This document shows, one piece after another, positions 8,287-16,278 of a stretch of DNA of 53,146 nt. Origin of the DNA: Lysinibacillus antri (lineage in GTDB: Bacteria; Bacillota; Bacilli; Bacillales_A; Planococcaceae); assembly GCF_003977595.1 (NCBI RefSeq), contig NZ_RYYR01000028.1:1-53146 (forward strand). Direction: 5' to 3'. Below the pieces are notes generated by a model, which saw nothing but the letters and a program-made list of their open reading frames with translations, was not told the origin of the DNA and searched no databases. Every line of letters begins with the position of its first letter. Positions within the stretch are counted from its first letter, which is position 1. The translations under genes were made by a program, and so were the position numbers.

Positions 8287-8994
8287 TTAATTCTTTCCTT
8301 CTCTATTATTGTGATCTTGATATAAATCAACAAACAAATTCCCTTTAGAATCTACTTGAGCAAGAAATACATCCTTTAATGATTGGGCACCTTGCTTTTG
8401 AATTTCCTGCATCAACCACTTTTTTGAATATCCTAAAGTCGACATATTTTTGTTTAATATGTGACCATCAACAACTAAGAGAGTCGGAGCATGTTCAAGT
8501 GTTAATTTCATGCCAAGTAAACGAGGCGTAATTGGTTCGAGATCTGATTTTTTCATCACGCTCAGTTCTCCATTCGTTTCTAATATTGCGATTTCAATAT
8601 CATCCACTTTAAATATGCCTTTTTCTCTCAGTAGCATCATCAATTCATCGATGGCAATTTGATTTTTCTTCATGCTTTCTTCCAACACTTCACCATTTTT
8701 AATTAAAATAGAAGGTCTACCATCTGTTATTTGTAAAAATTTTCTCGATTTCAAACCAAGAAAACCTAGCAAAATCGGGAAGATCCCCCAAATAGCTAAG
8801 GAAACAATTCCATTGGATATTTGAATATTTTTATCGACAGACATTGTTGCGGCAATAGAGCCTATTGTAATTCCTACTACGTAATCAAAAAATGTAAGTT
8901 GAGAAAGCTGTTTTTTCCCCATAATCCTAGTCAACACTAACAATAAAATAAACGCAATTGTAGAACGAATTAAAATTAATATAAAATCCGGCAC
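8287..8994 (-). CDS. DUF421 (YetF-type) membrane protein
   Basis: The protein has 235 residues from a GTG start at 8994, which follows TGGAGG by eight bases; an upstream ATG at 9060 lacks such a site. Three N-terminal membrane helices are followed by a soluble DUF421 domain: RPSILIKNGEVLEESMKK, DELMMLLREKG, PTLLVVDGHIL. The family includes B. subtilis YetF and YrbG; no biochemical activity is established, and a link to spore germination or membrane maintenance is only suggested for relatives. A DUF4363-like lipoprotein gene lies divergently next to it. Confidence 0.85.
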   Translation of the reverse strand: MPDFILILIRSTIAFILLLVLTRIMGKKQLSQLTFFDYVVGITIGSIAATMSVDKNIQISNGIVSLAIWGIFPILLGFLGLKSRKFLQITDGRPSILIKNGEVLEESMKKNQIAIDELMMLLREKGIFKVDDIEIAILETNGELSVMKKSDLEPITPRLLGMKLTLEHAPTLLVVDGHILNKNMSTLGYSKKWLMQEIQKQGAQSLKDVFLAQVDSKGNLFVDLYQDHNNREGKN

Positions 8995-9089
8995 TATAAA
9001 TTCCTCCATATTTTTAGTGGAGTTGAGTAAGTTTTTTATATTATTGGTTAAAATTAACATAACTATTCAAATAAATGGAGGATGAAGAG

Positions 9090-9428
9090 ATGATGAAAAA
9101 ATGGGGTCTTCTACTGCTCCTTTCGATTTTTTTAAGTGCATGCTCAAAAATGAATGGAGAATATGAAATGTCTGAGAAAATTCATTCAATCGAACAAATT
9201 GTAAATGAACCTAATTGGGAGCAAATCCAGTCACTTGGTGATGAGTTAAAGCAACTGCATAAGCAAAATGAATGGAAAATACAATTATTGGGGGATGAAG
9301 ATGAATATGAAAGCCTCCAGGAAAGCATTAATAATTTACTCGTTGCTATTGAAGAGAAAGACTTAACGGAAACAAAACTTGAACTTTCAACAATCAAGAC
9401 GTATTTAGATGATATTTATTCATTATAA
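9090..9428 (+). CDS. DUF4363-like small lipoprotein
   Basis: The protein has 112 residues from the ATG at 9090, chosen because GGAGG stands eight bases upstream; an ATG at 9075 overlaps that site. A lipoprotein signal peptide ends in LSAC. The mature part is helical and acidic with Trp and Leu spacing typical of DUF4363 (EPNWEQIQSLGDELKQ). In bacilli DUF4363 genes often sit next to DUF421 genes, as here, though these two are divergent. Function is unknown. Confidence 0.7.
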   Translation: MMKKWGLLLLLSIFLSACSKMNGEYEMSEKIHSIEQIVNEPNWEQIQSLGDELKQLHKQNEWKIQLLGDEDEYESLQESINNLLVAIEEKDLTETKLELSTIKTYLDDIYSL

Positions 9429-9592
9429 GTATCTACTTGTTAAACTTTGTATGATTTTGCATAGAAATTTCAAGTTATTACCACTCTTTTAATTAATTCA
9501 TCCATTATACTTGTAAAAAGGTTATTTTTTCAGAGTTTTTTCATCTTAGTTTCTTATAATGACTAATCAACACATTTAAAGGTGGGGACATT

Positions 9593-10270
9593 TTGAAAAT
9601 TTTAATTGCAGAAGACGACAATCGATTACGAAAAAACATCGTCCATATTATACAAAAGGAAAATCATCAAGTAGATTCGGTTGAAAATGGACAAGACGCA
9701 TTAGACTATACACTTTTTGAGCAATACGATCTTCTTATTTTGGATTGGATGATGCCGGAATTAAGTGGAATTGACGTGTGCCTCGAAGTAAGAGAACGTG
9801 GTTTTTCAGGGGGTATACTCATGTTAACCGCAAGAGATGATAGTTCTGACATCATTAAAGGGCTAGATGCCGGTGCTGATGATTATTTAGTCAAGCCTTT
9901 CAAAATGGACGAACTGTTAGCTAGAATACGCGCCATTTTACGAAGAAAAGAAAAAGCTTTTGAACAAGTTATTCAAATCGGGAACCTAATACTACACCTA
10001 GATTCACGTACACTAATTCATGGAGGGAATAAAATAGCCTTAACAAGAAATGAATTTCTTTTATTAGAATATCTTTTTATTAATAAAGGAATTGTCCTTA
10101 CAAGAGAACAAATTTGCTCACATGTTTGGGGGTATGACCACGACACGACAAATAACAACTTAGATGCATTAGTCAAACTTGTACGCAAAAAAATCGATGA
10201 CGGTCATGAGAAATCAATCATTGAAAATGTTAGAGGCATCGGTTATAAAGTGCGTGAACCGAATGTTTAA
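9593..10270 (+). CDS. OmpR/PhoB-type response regulator
   Basis: The protein has 225 residues. The receiver domain has EDD at 7-9, the phosphorylated Asp in LLILDWMMPE near residue 52, Thr in MLTARDD and Lys in VKPF. A winged-helix DNA-binding domain follows (LTRNEFLLLEYL to VRGIGYKV). The start is TTG after GGTGGGG. The sensor kinase gene overlaps its end by 8 bp (ATGTTTAA), so the two are translationally coupled. The signal and targets are not evident. Confidence 0.93.
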   Translation: MKILIAEDDNRLRKNIVHIIQKENHQVDSVENGQDALDYTLFEQYDLLILDWMMPELSGIDVCLEVRERGFSGGILMLTARDDSSDIIKGLDAGADDYLVKPFKMDELLARIRAILRRKEKAFEQVIQIGNLILHLDSRTLIHGGNKIALTRNEFLLLEYLFINKGIVLTREQICSHVWGYDHDTTNNNLDALVKLVRKKIDDGHEKSIIENVRGIGYKVREPNV

Positions 10271-11516
10271 TCAAACACGAAAAAAACTATCCTCTTTTTA
10301 TGCTATTTGTTTTTTCCTATTCTTCGTCGGCTTTATTATTATTCTATATTTTGCTCTTGTTCAATTAATGGAGCATCAACAACTAGAGGAACTTGAAACA
10401 TACTATACCGAGGAACAACATGACTTTTTTGAACATTTAGATGAGCAAGATAAAAAAATTAAATATGCTCCAAATCGCACGTATTTTTATTATGTTTATA
10501 CACAGGACCATAAATTTGTGCACGGTGATGAAACAGTGAAAGGTTTCTATCAAGAAATTGAAAAAATCTTTCAGTCTGAGGATATTTCACAACCGTTGAT
10601 CAAACGTACAGAATGGAAAAACAATCATTTTCTTCTTTTATCAAAACCTATTATCGGTGAACAGGATTCTGGCTATATTATCTTAGGCAAAATGGTTACT
10701 TCACAGCATCACTTTTTTCAAAAAATGATTTGGCTATTTATTATCTTAACATGTGTTTTTACTATACTCCTTGGGTTGGTTAGTTATTTTATGGCCGGAA
10801 AAGCGATGATTCCGATTCAACAATCTTTTGAAAAACAGAAGAAGTTTGTTTCAGATGCTTCCCATGAGTTACGTACTCCCTTAAGTATTTTCTATAGTTC
10901 ACTGGATATTTTAGAAGCAGACGAAATAGATAATTTAAGTTCATTTGGAAAAGAGTTAGTTTCTGATTTAAAAGAAGAAGCGGAGTTAATGAAAGACCTT
11001 TTAGAGAAGATGTTGTTCCTAGCACGCCATGATCAAAATCGTTTAGAAATTAAAAAAGAAAGTATTTTTTTATCTGAAATGCTTGAAAATATTAGTGGAA
11101 AATTTGAAAGAACTTTACCAAAAACAATAACATTTCATTCAGAAATTGAAAAAAATGTTCAATTGACGGGTGATTCAAAAAGCATAAATGAATTAATTTA
11201 TATTTTATTAGAAAATGCCTCCCAATACACTCAGCAAGGCTCTATCATCATGAAACTAGCAACAACAGACACAGCCATTAAAGTCTTTATAGAAGATACA
11301 GGGATTGGTATTTCAAAAGAGGATTTGCCCCTTATTTTCGATCGTTTTTATCGGAGTGATCTTGCACGAAAAAGAGATGGTACAGGGTTAGGTCTTTCCA
11401 TTGCCAAAGCGATCGTTGAAGAACATGGCGGTACGATACAAGTACAGAGTGAATTAGGAAAAGGAACATCCTTTTGTATCGAGTTTCCTTTTTCAAAAAA
11501 TAAAGAGGCTGTCTAA
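10263..11516 (+). CDS. Sensor histidine kinase
   Basis: The protein has 417 residues from the ATG at 10263, which overlaps the regulator's stop codon. Two membrane helices (about 15-37 and 155-180) flank an extracytoplasmic sensor domain of about 115 residues. The H-box is SDASHELRTPLS; the N, G1 and G2 boxes are LLENASQY, EDTGIGIS and GTGLGLSIAK. It is the partner of the response regulator upstream. The regulon is unknown; the converging redox operon at 12-14.5 kb is a candidate by position only. Confidence 0.93.
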   Translation: MFNQTRKKLSSFYAICFFLFFVGFIIILYFALVQLMEHQQLEELETYYTEEQHDFFEHLDEQDKKIKYAPNRTYFYYVYTQDHKFVHGDETVKGFYQEIEKIFQSEDISQPLIKRTEWKNNHFLLLSKPIIGEQDSGYIILGKMVTSQHHFFQKMIWLFIILTCVFTILLGLVSYFMAGKAMIPIQQSFEKQKKFVSDASHELRTPLSIFYSSLDILEADEIDNLSSFGKELVSDLKEEAELMKDLLEKMLFLARHDQNRLEIKKESIFLSEMLENISGKFERTLPKTITFHSEIEKNVQLTGDSKSINELIYILLENASQYTQQGSIIMKLATTDTAIKVFIEDTGIGISKEDLPLIFDRFYRSDLARKRDGTGLGLSIAKAIVEEHGGTIQVQSELGKGTSFCIEFPFSKNKEAV

Positions 11517-11594
11517 GTGCTTATAAATTGTAATAGTAGATTTAGAAATGATAAAAATTCGCTCAATTACTATATACTAACAGAGTTTCGAAAA

Positions 11595-11695
11595 AAGTAG
11601 CGTAGTGAGCGGACTAAGCACACAAGCCGCAAAGCCACGTTGCACGTGTCTTTACGACTTGTCTTAGTGCTTTGTGGTAGGCCGCGCTTTCTTCA
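11595..11695. repeat. Long imperfect hairpin after the two-component operon
   Basis: GACTAAG, ACAAG, CAAAG and CACGT on the left pair in order with ACGTG, CTTT, CTTGT and CTTAGT on the right around a TGC loop, giving an interrupted stem about 60 bases long. No T-run follows directly, so it may be a transcript-stabilising or dispersed repeat structure rather than a simple terminator. No gene is seen between 11517 and 11758. Confidence 0.5.
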
Positions 11696-11758
11696 TTTAG
11701 GTTATACTACTGTTGTTTTATTATAAGTAACTTATTGATTGAAACGAAGGTGGCGACT

Positions 11759-11845
11759 ATGCGTGGGAACAGCAAAATTCTTTCTGCACTCAAAAGCATC
11801 CACCGTAGCGGAAATCAACATGCTCCAAAAGCTAAAAGGACATAA
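11759..11845 (+). CDS. Very small basic protein (28 aa)
   Basis: The frame encodes MRGNSKILSALKSIHRSGN followed by a basic tail ending PKAKRT. The ribosome binding site GAAGGTGG is six bases before the ATG. It is followed by the structured IS200/IS605-like element, whose terminal hairpin could stop transcription. It has a high share of Lys/Arg and no membrane segment. I cannot assign a family; short length keeps confidence moderate. Confidence 0.45.
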   Translation: MRGNSKILSALKSIHRSGNQHAPKAKRT

Positions 11846-11853
11846 GTAGATTT

Positions 11854-12013
11854 TTTAATAAAGTGAAACTTCAATCAGTGGGGGTTTTCCACATCCCCCA
11901 CTGATTGTTAGTTGAACCAATCGGGCTTTTACGGGCAGTTGATCTCCCACCTATCCTTTTCGTTTTACTTAAGTCTTGAGGTGGGAGTCTTACTGCCCGT
12001 TAATGCGGGATAA
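11854..12013 (-). mobile_element. Structured 160-bp solo element, copy B (IS200/IS605-like end)
   Basis: The sequence matches 30256-30418 at most positions but in opposite orientation. Read on the minus strand it starts TTATCCCGCATTAACGGG. It contains a nested pair of stems (ACGGGCAGT with ACTGCCCGT enclosing CTCCCACCT with AGGTGGGAG) and ends with AATCAGTGGGGG pairing CCCCCACTGATT. It has no coding capacity. The layout resembles the right end of IS200/IS605 tnpB elements, where hairpins serve transposition and guide RNA; this assignment is from pattern memory and not certain. Confidence 0.5.
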
Positions 12014-12061
12014 ATATTCAAATCTTCTTATGTCTAATGACACCTCGAAAATTTTTGAATT

Positions 12062-12619
12062 TCAATTAGGCTTTACTTTCATTGCCTTTTCTTTTTTCTT
12101 ATCATGCTCACTAATGTGTCTTATTAAGAAGATTATGACCACTAGAATAACTGTACACCAATAGAATAATAGAATATACACATTTTCTGAGTCTGTACCT
12201 ATGAACACACCGTGTACTAATGATAAGATCCATGCTGGTAATACAGCCAAATGCACCTTTTTCCAAATAGTAAAACCTATTTTACGTATCCAAATATCAG
12301 ATGTTAAGAAAACGATTAAAAATAGATAAAACGAGATTGTACCAAGGCCTGATAAAACTGGTTGATAATCTGAAGCAAAAGGAATGAGCAGTTCTGCAAT
12401 GCGATACGGTTCATACTGATCTACTATTAGCAATAGCATATGGGCGATTACTGCTACGAAGCCAAACCATCCAGCACTTTGATGAATTTGAAATAGTAAA
12501 TTTTTATGCGACTTTACAGTAGATGATTTTCTTAGCAAACCAAAGATAATGGAAACAGTAAAATAAAAATAGGAAACAAAACCTAATAAACGAATCCATT
12601 CCCACGTACTAATGGACAT
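12062..12619 (-). CDS. Ferric-reductase-like transmembrane protein
   Basis: The protein has 185 residues from the ATG at 12619, placed after AAGGAGGAG. It has about six membrane helices and His residues on paired helices (IHQSAGWFGFVAVIAHMLL, KKVHLAVLPAWILSLVHG) in the spacing of haem b ligands of ferric-reductase/YedZ-type domains. No flavin or NAD domain is attached, so it would pass electrons across the membrane together with a partner. It overlaps the end of the ApbE gene by 11 bp and is the last gene of the four-gene operon. Confidence 0.82.
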   Translation of the reverse strand: MSISTWEWIRLLGFVSYFYFTVSIIFGLLRKSSTVKSHKNLLFQIHQSAGWFGFVAVIAHMLLLIVDQYEPYRIAELLIPFASDYQPVLSGLGTISFYLFLIVFLTSDIWIRKIGFTIWKKVHLAVLPAWILSLVHGVFIGTDSENVYILLFYWCTVILVVIIFLIRHISEHDKKKEKAMKVKPN

Positions 12620-13538
12620 ATTGCTTTTCTCCTCCTTTGATCCAATATTTAGTGTCATTCTCTTCTATAATAAATTGAGCACATGAAATACCATTTTTTT
12701 CTAGCCAGCATTGCAATTCAACTTCTCTCATTAAAAAGCAAAGTTTTGCGATTACTTCCGCATCACTTAAAGAATTCGTTACAACAGTTGCTTGGACTAT
12801 GTCAGTTTTCGCAACCTCCCCTGTTTGTCCATTCAATAAATGATGTTTTGTTTCTTCCCCTTGCTTCCAAGATCTATAGACCCGATTTGACGTTGCAATA
12901 GCCCCATTTTTTAGTTTGATATAACTTATTTCTTCCTGTTCTTTATACGGATGGGCGATTCCAATTGTCCATTCTTTTTCACATTTCGACCAAAATTGCA
13001 TATCCCCACCACCATCTATAATTCCATATTCAGCTGCTGTTTCATGTTGTAACCATTGTGCAATCTTTTCAACAACATATCCTTTTGCAAAACCACCTAA
13101 ATCAATTTGCTGTTCGCCTGTTTTTAAAATGAATTCATTATTTAAAAGGAGAATAGGCGATTGTTCGTTTACTGTATGTAGCAGCTGTCTTTTTTTAGAA
13201 TTACTAAAAGGGAATGATTCCGTGTATCCATGTTGCTCTAATTGATTTTTTAAATAAGGGGAAAACAATCCTTGTGTTTGGATATAGTAGTCGTTTGCTT
13301 TCTTAATACAATCATAAAGAATAGGCGAAAGCTTGATTATTTCCCCTTGTTTTAATTGATTTAACCGATCTAACTCATTGCCTGCTTGAAATCTAGACCA
13401 TTCCTTTGCTACATATTGCAGCCATTTTTCTATAGGATTTTTCCAGTCCCTTAAAGTACCTTTGGGAACACCTATAAAATAGTCGGTATTCATCACATGA
13501 AGTGAAAGGGTGTCCAACTCGTTCAGCTCCTCGTTCAT
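12609..13538 (-). CDS. apbE: FAD:protein FMN transferase (ApbE family)
   Basis: ApbE enzymes attach FMN from FAD to Ser or Thr of extracytoplasmic redox proteins. The protein has about 309 residues. Motifs: DLGGFAKGYVV near residue 147 (Mg/FAD), YGIIDGGGDMQFW, the HHLLNGQTGEV block (family consensus HIIDPxTG, Asp replaced by Asn) and SLSDAEVIAKL. There is no signal peptide or lipobox, unlike many exported ApbE. TTG at 13517 after GAGGAG is a possible alternative start. It sits between a small membrane protein and the ferric-reductase-like gene. No FMN-binding target domain is encoded nearby. Confidence 0.88.
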   Translation of the reverse strand: MNEELNELDTLSLHVMNTDYFIGVPKGTLRDWKNPIEKWLQYVAKEWSRFQAGNELDRLNQLKQGEIIKLSPILYDCIKKANDYYIQTQGLFSPYLKNQLEQHGYTESFPFSNSKKRQLLHTVNEQSPILLLNNEFILKTGEQQIDLGGFAKGYVVEKIAQWLQHETAAEYGIIDGGGDMQFWSKCEKEWTIGIAHPYKEQEEISYIKLKNGAIATSNRVYRSWKQGEETKHHLLNGQTGEVAKTDIVQATVVTNSLSDAEVIAKLCFLMREVELQCWLEKNGISCAQFIIEENDTKYWIKGGEKQYVH

Positions 13539-13552
13539 ATTGACGAAAACAA

Positions 13553-13813
13553 TTAAGATCTTCTCGTTTTCCGATCGCTTTTCACCATTGTTTGTTGTGG
13601 ATTCATTGTGACAATTTCAAAATTTGTCCAATCTAAAGCGACTAACTCTTTTTCTCGTTCTGTCATATTTTCCTCTTGTTGTTGAGTAAATGCTGGTACA
13701 GCGACATCAGTATTATCCGCTTCTGTCTCATCATTAAATTGAGACAAGATTAATGCACAAAAAATTACACCCGAGCTTCCTAATATCCATTTCGCTTTCT
13801 TTTGATCTTTCAA
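13553..13813 (-). CDS. Small single-pass membrane protein of the redox operon
   Basis: The protein has 86 residues from a TTG at 13813, eight bases after AGGAGG; an upstream GTG lies inside the ribosome binding site. One membrane helix (WILGSSGVIFCALILSQF) is followed by an acidic, Gln-rich outer segment and a basic tail (KSDRKTRRS). No FMN-attachment motif of the S/T-G-A-S/T type is present. It has no recognised family. It lies 35 bp after the acidic stalk protein and 14 bp before apbE. Confidence 0.7.
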   Translation of the reverse strand: MKDQKKAKWILGSSGVIFCALILSQFNDETEADNTDVAVPAFTQQQEENMTEREKELVALDWTNFEIVTMNPQQTMVKSDRKTRRS

Positions 13814-13848
13814 GCGAAACACCTCCTAATTTTTATCTCATCAATTCT

Positions 13849-14514
13849 TTAGTTCGATGTTAATGGTCGACAAATGAATGTATTATTTTCTGCCTGCCAT
13901 TCCACTGAATATCCTAAGGCATTTGTAATCACACTGATTGGAATATAAATATCGTTATTCATATAAAATGCGACAGATGGTAAAGGTGTTTTTAAATTAT
14001 TATCATAAGCAACATTTTTATCTGCTCGTAAGATCATTTCCGTATTATCAGTAGTAACTTCTAATATTTTGCTCGTATTATAAACAGTAGCCTTTGCTCC
14101 TAAAGTTTCAGCAACTGCTTTTCCTGGAACAAAAAACTCTCTGTCTCTCGGAATAACATAAAAAGATAGTGGATTATTTTCATTTTCTACTGTTAATGTA
14201 ACGTTTTTTGATTCATTGAAAGGTAATTCCCCTTTCTGAACCATCATTGTTCTTGTCCAGATATTCCATGTATCTTGTGTGGAAACGGTTGGATCTGTGT
14301 AATTATCATATTCATATTCATCATCTTCTTCATATTCGTACTCGTATTCCTCATCATCGTCTTCATACTCGTACTTATCATCATCATGGTATTCCTCATG
14401 AAATTTATGTTCATCATCGTCTTCGTCATCATCCGCTTTTACTAATAATCCATTTGAAAGTGTTCCAACTAATAGTAATGTAGTGGCAGATAGAGCAATT
14501 TTTTTAAAATCCAT
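13849..14514 (-). CDS. Secreted stalk-domain protein with a long acidic Asp/Glu/Tyr tract
   Basis: The protein has 221 residues. The signal peptide ends near VKA-DD. Residues about 27-72 are almost only Asp, Glu, Tyr and His (for example DDEDDDEHKFHEEY), then a copper-amine-oxidase-type stalk domain (FFVPGKAVAETLGAK, DIYIPISVITNALGYSVEW). The acidic run could bind metal ions at the cell surface; that is inference. It is the first gene of the operon with the small membrane protein, ApbE and the ferric-reductase-like protein. The ATG follows GAAGGGAG. Confidence 0.8.
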   Translation of the reverse strand: MDFKKIALSATTLLLVGTLSNGLLVKADDDEDDDEHKFHEEYHDDDKYEYEDDDEEYEYEYEEDDEYEYDNYTDPTVSTQDTWNIWTRTMMVQKGELPFNESKNVTLTVENENNPLSFYVIPRDREFFVPGKAVAETLGAKATVYNTSKILEVTTDNTEMILRADKNVAYDNNLKTPLPSVAFYMNNDIYIPISVITNALGYSVEWQAENNTFICRPLTSN

Positions 14515-14772
14515 TTAAACAACTCCCTTCATTTGTACACATTGTATAAAGGGAAAATGATAAATAACTGAAATTTGATGACGAGTTGCTATTTTATTAA
14601 ATGAAAACATAAAAAAATCAAATCTCTCAGAGGTAAATTGAGAAATTTGATTATATCCATTACGTTTCTACATGTTTTTACTTTGTTGAAGAAGTTTAGA
14701 TTTCCCTGTTCGTTCCCATTCATCTGGTATCTTGCCAGAAATTACGGTATTTCCATTTTTATGACCGTTTCC

Positions 14773-15330
14773 CTATTTAGCATCTGCCTTCGTAGGGTGA
14801 ACTGTACCAAATGGATGGTTAGGCGGTGCATAGATGGAATAAAGTTTTAGTGGAATATTACCTGTGTTTGTTAAGTTATGCCATGTTCCAGCAGGGATAA
14901 AGATAGCCCAATCATCAGATACATTTCTTTTAAAGTTTAAAGACTCTTTACTTTTTCCCATCTGAGTAATGCCTTGCCCCTGTTCGATACGTAAAAATTG
15001 ATCGACATTCGGATGCATTTCTAATCCAATATCTTCTCCAGGATTCAAACTCATCAATGTCAACTGCAAGTGATTTCCAGTCCATAAAGCTGTACGATAC
15101 GTATTGTTTTGCTTTGTAGCTTCGTTAATGTTGATAACAAATGGATTTGCTCCAGCATCCTTTAACATTCCGCTTCCATTGCCATTCATACCGTGATAAT
15201 AATCTAATGGATTTGCTTGAATTGCTCCATTAGGATACTGCCAGTAATTCGGCATTCTACCGTAATCATACATTGGTGCATTCACATAATGAACGTTTGG
15301 ATATGGATACCCATAAGGAAGATAATACAC
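14773..15330 (-). CDS. Cupin-domain protein with a Tyr/Pro/Asn-rich N-terminus
   Basis: The protein has 185 residues. The first 50 residues are rich in Tyr, Pro, Asn and Gly (YYLPYGYPYPNVHYVNAP), a composition seen in spore-coat proteins. From about 85 there is a cupin barrel: GEDIGLEMHPNVDQFLRIEQG has the metal-binding His and Glu pattern, and IPAGTWHNLTNTG the second motif. The likely role is a spore-associated metal-binding cupin, inferred from composition. The start is GTG at 15330 after GAAGGGAATGAAC. The gene stands alone. Confidence 0.8.
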   Translation of the reverse strand: MYYLPYGYPYPNVHYVNAPMYDYGRMPNYWQYPNGAIQANPLDYYHGMNGNGSGMLKDAGANPFVININEATKQNNTYRTALWTGNHLQLTLMSLNPGEDIGLEMHPNVDQFLRIEQGQGITQMGKSKESLNFKRNVSDDWAIFIPAGTWHNLTNTGNIPLKLYSIYAPPNHPFGTVHPTKADAK

Positions 15331-15690
15331 TTTAGTTCATTCCCTTCATAGATTCATCGTATTATCTTATGCGAATGTCTTAAAAACGCCATTCAATATA
15401 TTTACAAGATTTGGATCACATCAAAACATGTTCCGCTTTAAAAAGTGAATTTTGTTGTTGATAAGACATGAATTGGGCTCTCAAATTGCAGGACTTTATT
15501 ATTTTTTTACATCCTCCATGAAAAATGCATACTTTCCACTTATACTTAATCTAGTTATGTGGACTTGTGAGAAACTAAACCGATCCAAATTGAAAAACCA
15601 TTCATGCTACATTGTCTCTTACATGTATCATAGTCGTAGTTACAATCATTGTTCACTTATGAAAACATTATTATTTATGGAGGTTTGAAA
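15331..15690. other. Intergenic stretch without a gene
   Basis: This AT-rich divergent region separates the cupin gene from the PCYCGC lipoprotein gene. It must hold both promoters. I see no convincing operator, RNA gene or open frame with a ribosome binding site in it. Confidence 0.5.
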
Positions 15691-16212
15691 ATGAAAAAAA
15701 TATTACTCCCCCTTTTCGCTGCGATTATTCTCGCTCTGTCTGCTTGTAGCGCTACAGAAGATCAACAAGGAAGTGAGAAACAAGTGGAAAATAAAAAAAC
15801 TGAAGAAGGAAATCACACATCACATAATCATTTATCAGGGGATCTTCAAGAATTAACTGCTTCAGCTAAAGAACTACCAAAGTTTTTAGATACTCAATCT
15901 GAGGAAATTCGTCTTGTTTATGCAGCAGCAGGACAAGCAACCGATCTATTGCAGTGGATTCCATGTTATTGTGGTTGTGGCGAATCAGCAGGACATCGTA
16001 GTAACCTAAATTGTTTTATTGCTGAAACTCGCGAAGATGGTTCAATTGTTTGGGATGACCACGGTACGCGCTGCCTCGCTTGTTTACAAATTGCGATTGA
16101 ATCTGTTCGACTTTACCAAGATGGAAAGTCTATAAAAGAAATTCGAAATGCCATTGATACAAAATATATAGATGGCTATGCTGCACCTACTCCAACAGAA
16201 ATGCCCGCTTAA
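15691..16212 (+). CDS. PCYCGC-motif lipoprotein
   Basis: The protein has 173 residues from the ATG at 15691, eight bases after TGGAGG; the longer frame upstream has no such site. A lipobox LSAC gives a lipid-anchored Cys. After a charged linker with several His residues comes the family signature WIPCYCGCGESAGHRSNLNC and later HGTRCLACLQIA. The cysteines could bind metal or be redox active. It converges with a copper-rich multicopper oxidase and shares its terminator, which suggests a copper link, but function is not established. Confidence 0.85.
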   Translation: MKKILLPLFAAIILALSACSATEDQQGSEKQVENKKTEEGNHTSHNHLSGDLQELTASAKELPKFLDTQSEEIRLVYAAAGQATDLLQWIPCYCGCGESAGHRSNLNCFIAETREDGSIVWDDHGTRCLACLQIAIESVRLYQDGKSIKEIRNAIDTKYIDGYAAPTPTEMPA

Positions 16213-16236
16213 TGTTATTATTGTCGTTTAAATTAA

Positions 16237-16273
16237 AAGGGCCTTCCGAAATTTTTCCGGAAGGCCTTTTTTT
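16237..16273. terminator. Bidirectional rho-independent terminator
   Basis: The arms AAAAGGGCCTTCCG and CGGAAGGCCTTTTTTT flank a short AAATTTTTC loop. It serves the PCYCGC gene on the plus strand and the multicopper oxidase on the minus strand. Confidence 0.92.
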
Positions 16274-16278
16274 ATAAA

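Noticed and set aside
14247-14483. His-rich plus-strand frame of 78 codons
   Set aside because: It is the complement of the Asp/Glu-rich coding stretch of the stalk protein on the minus strand.
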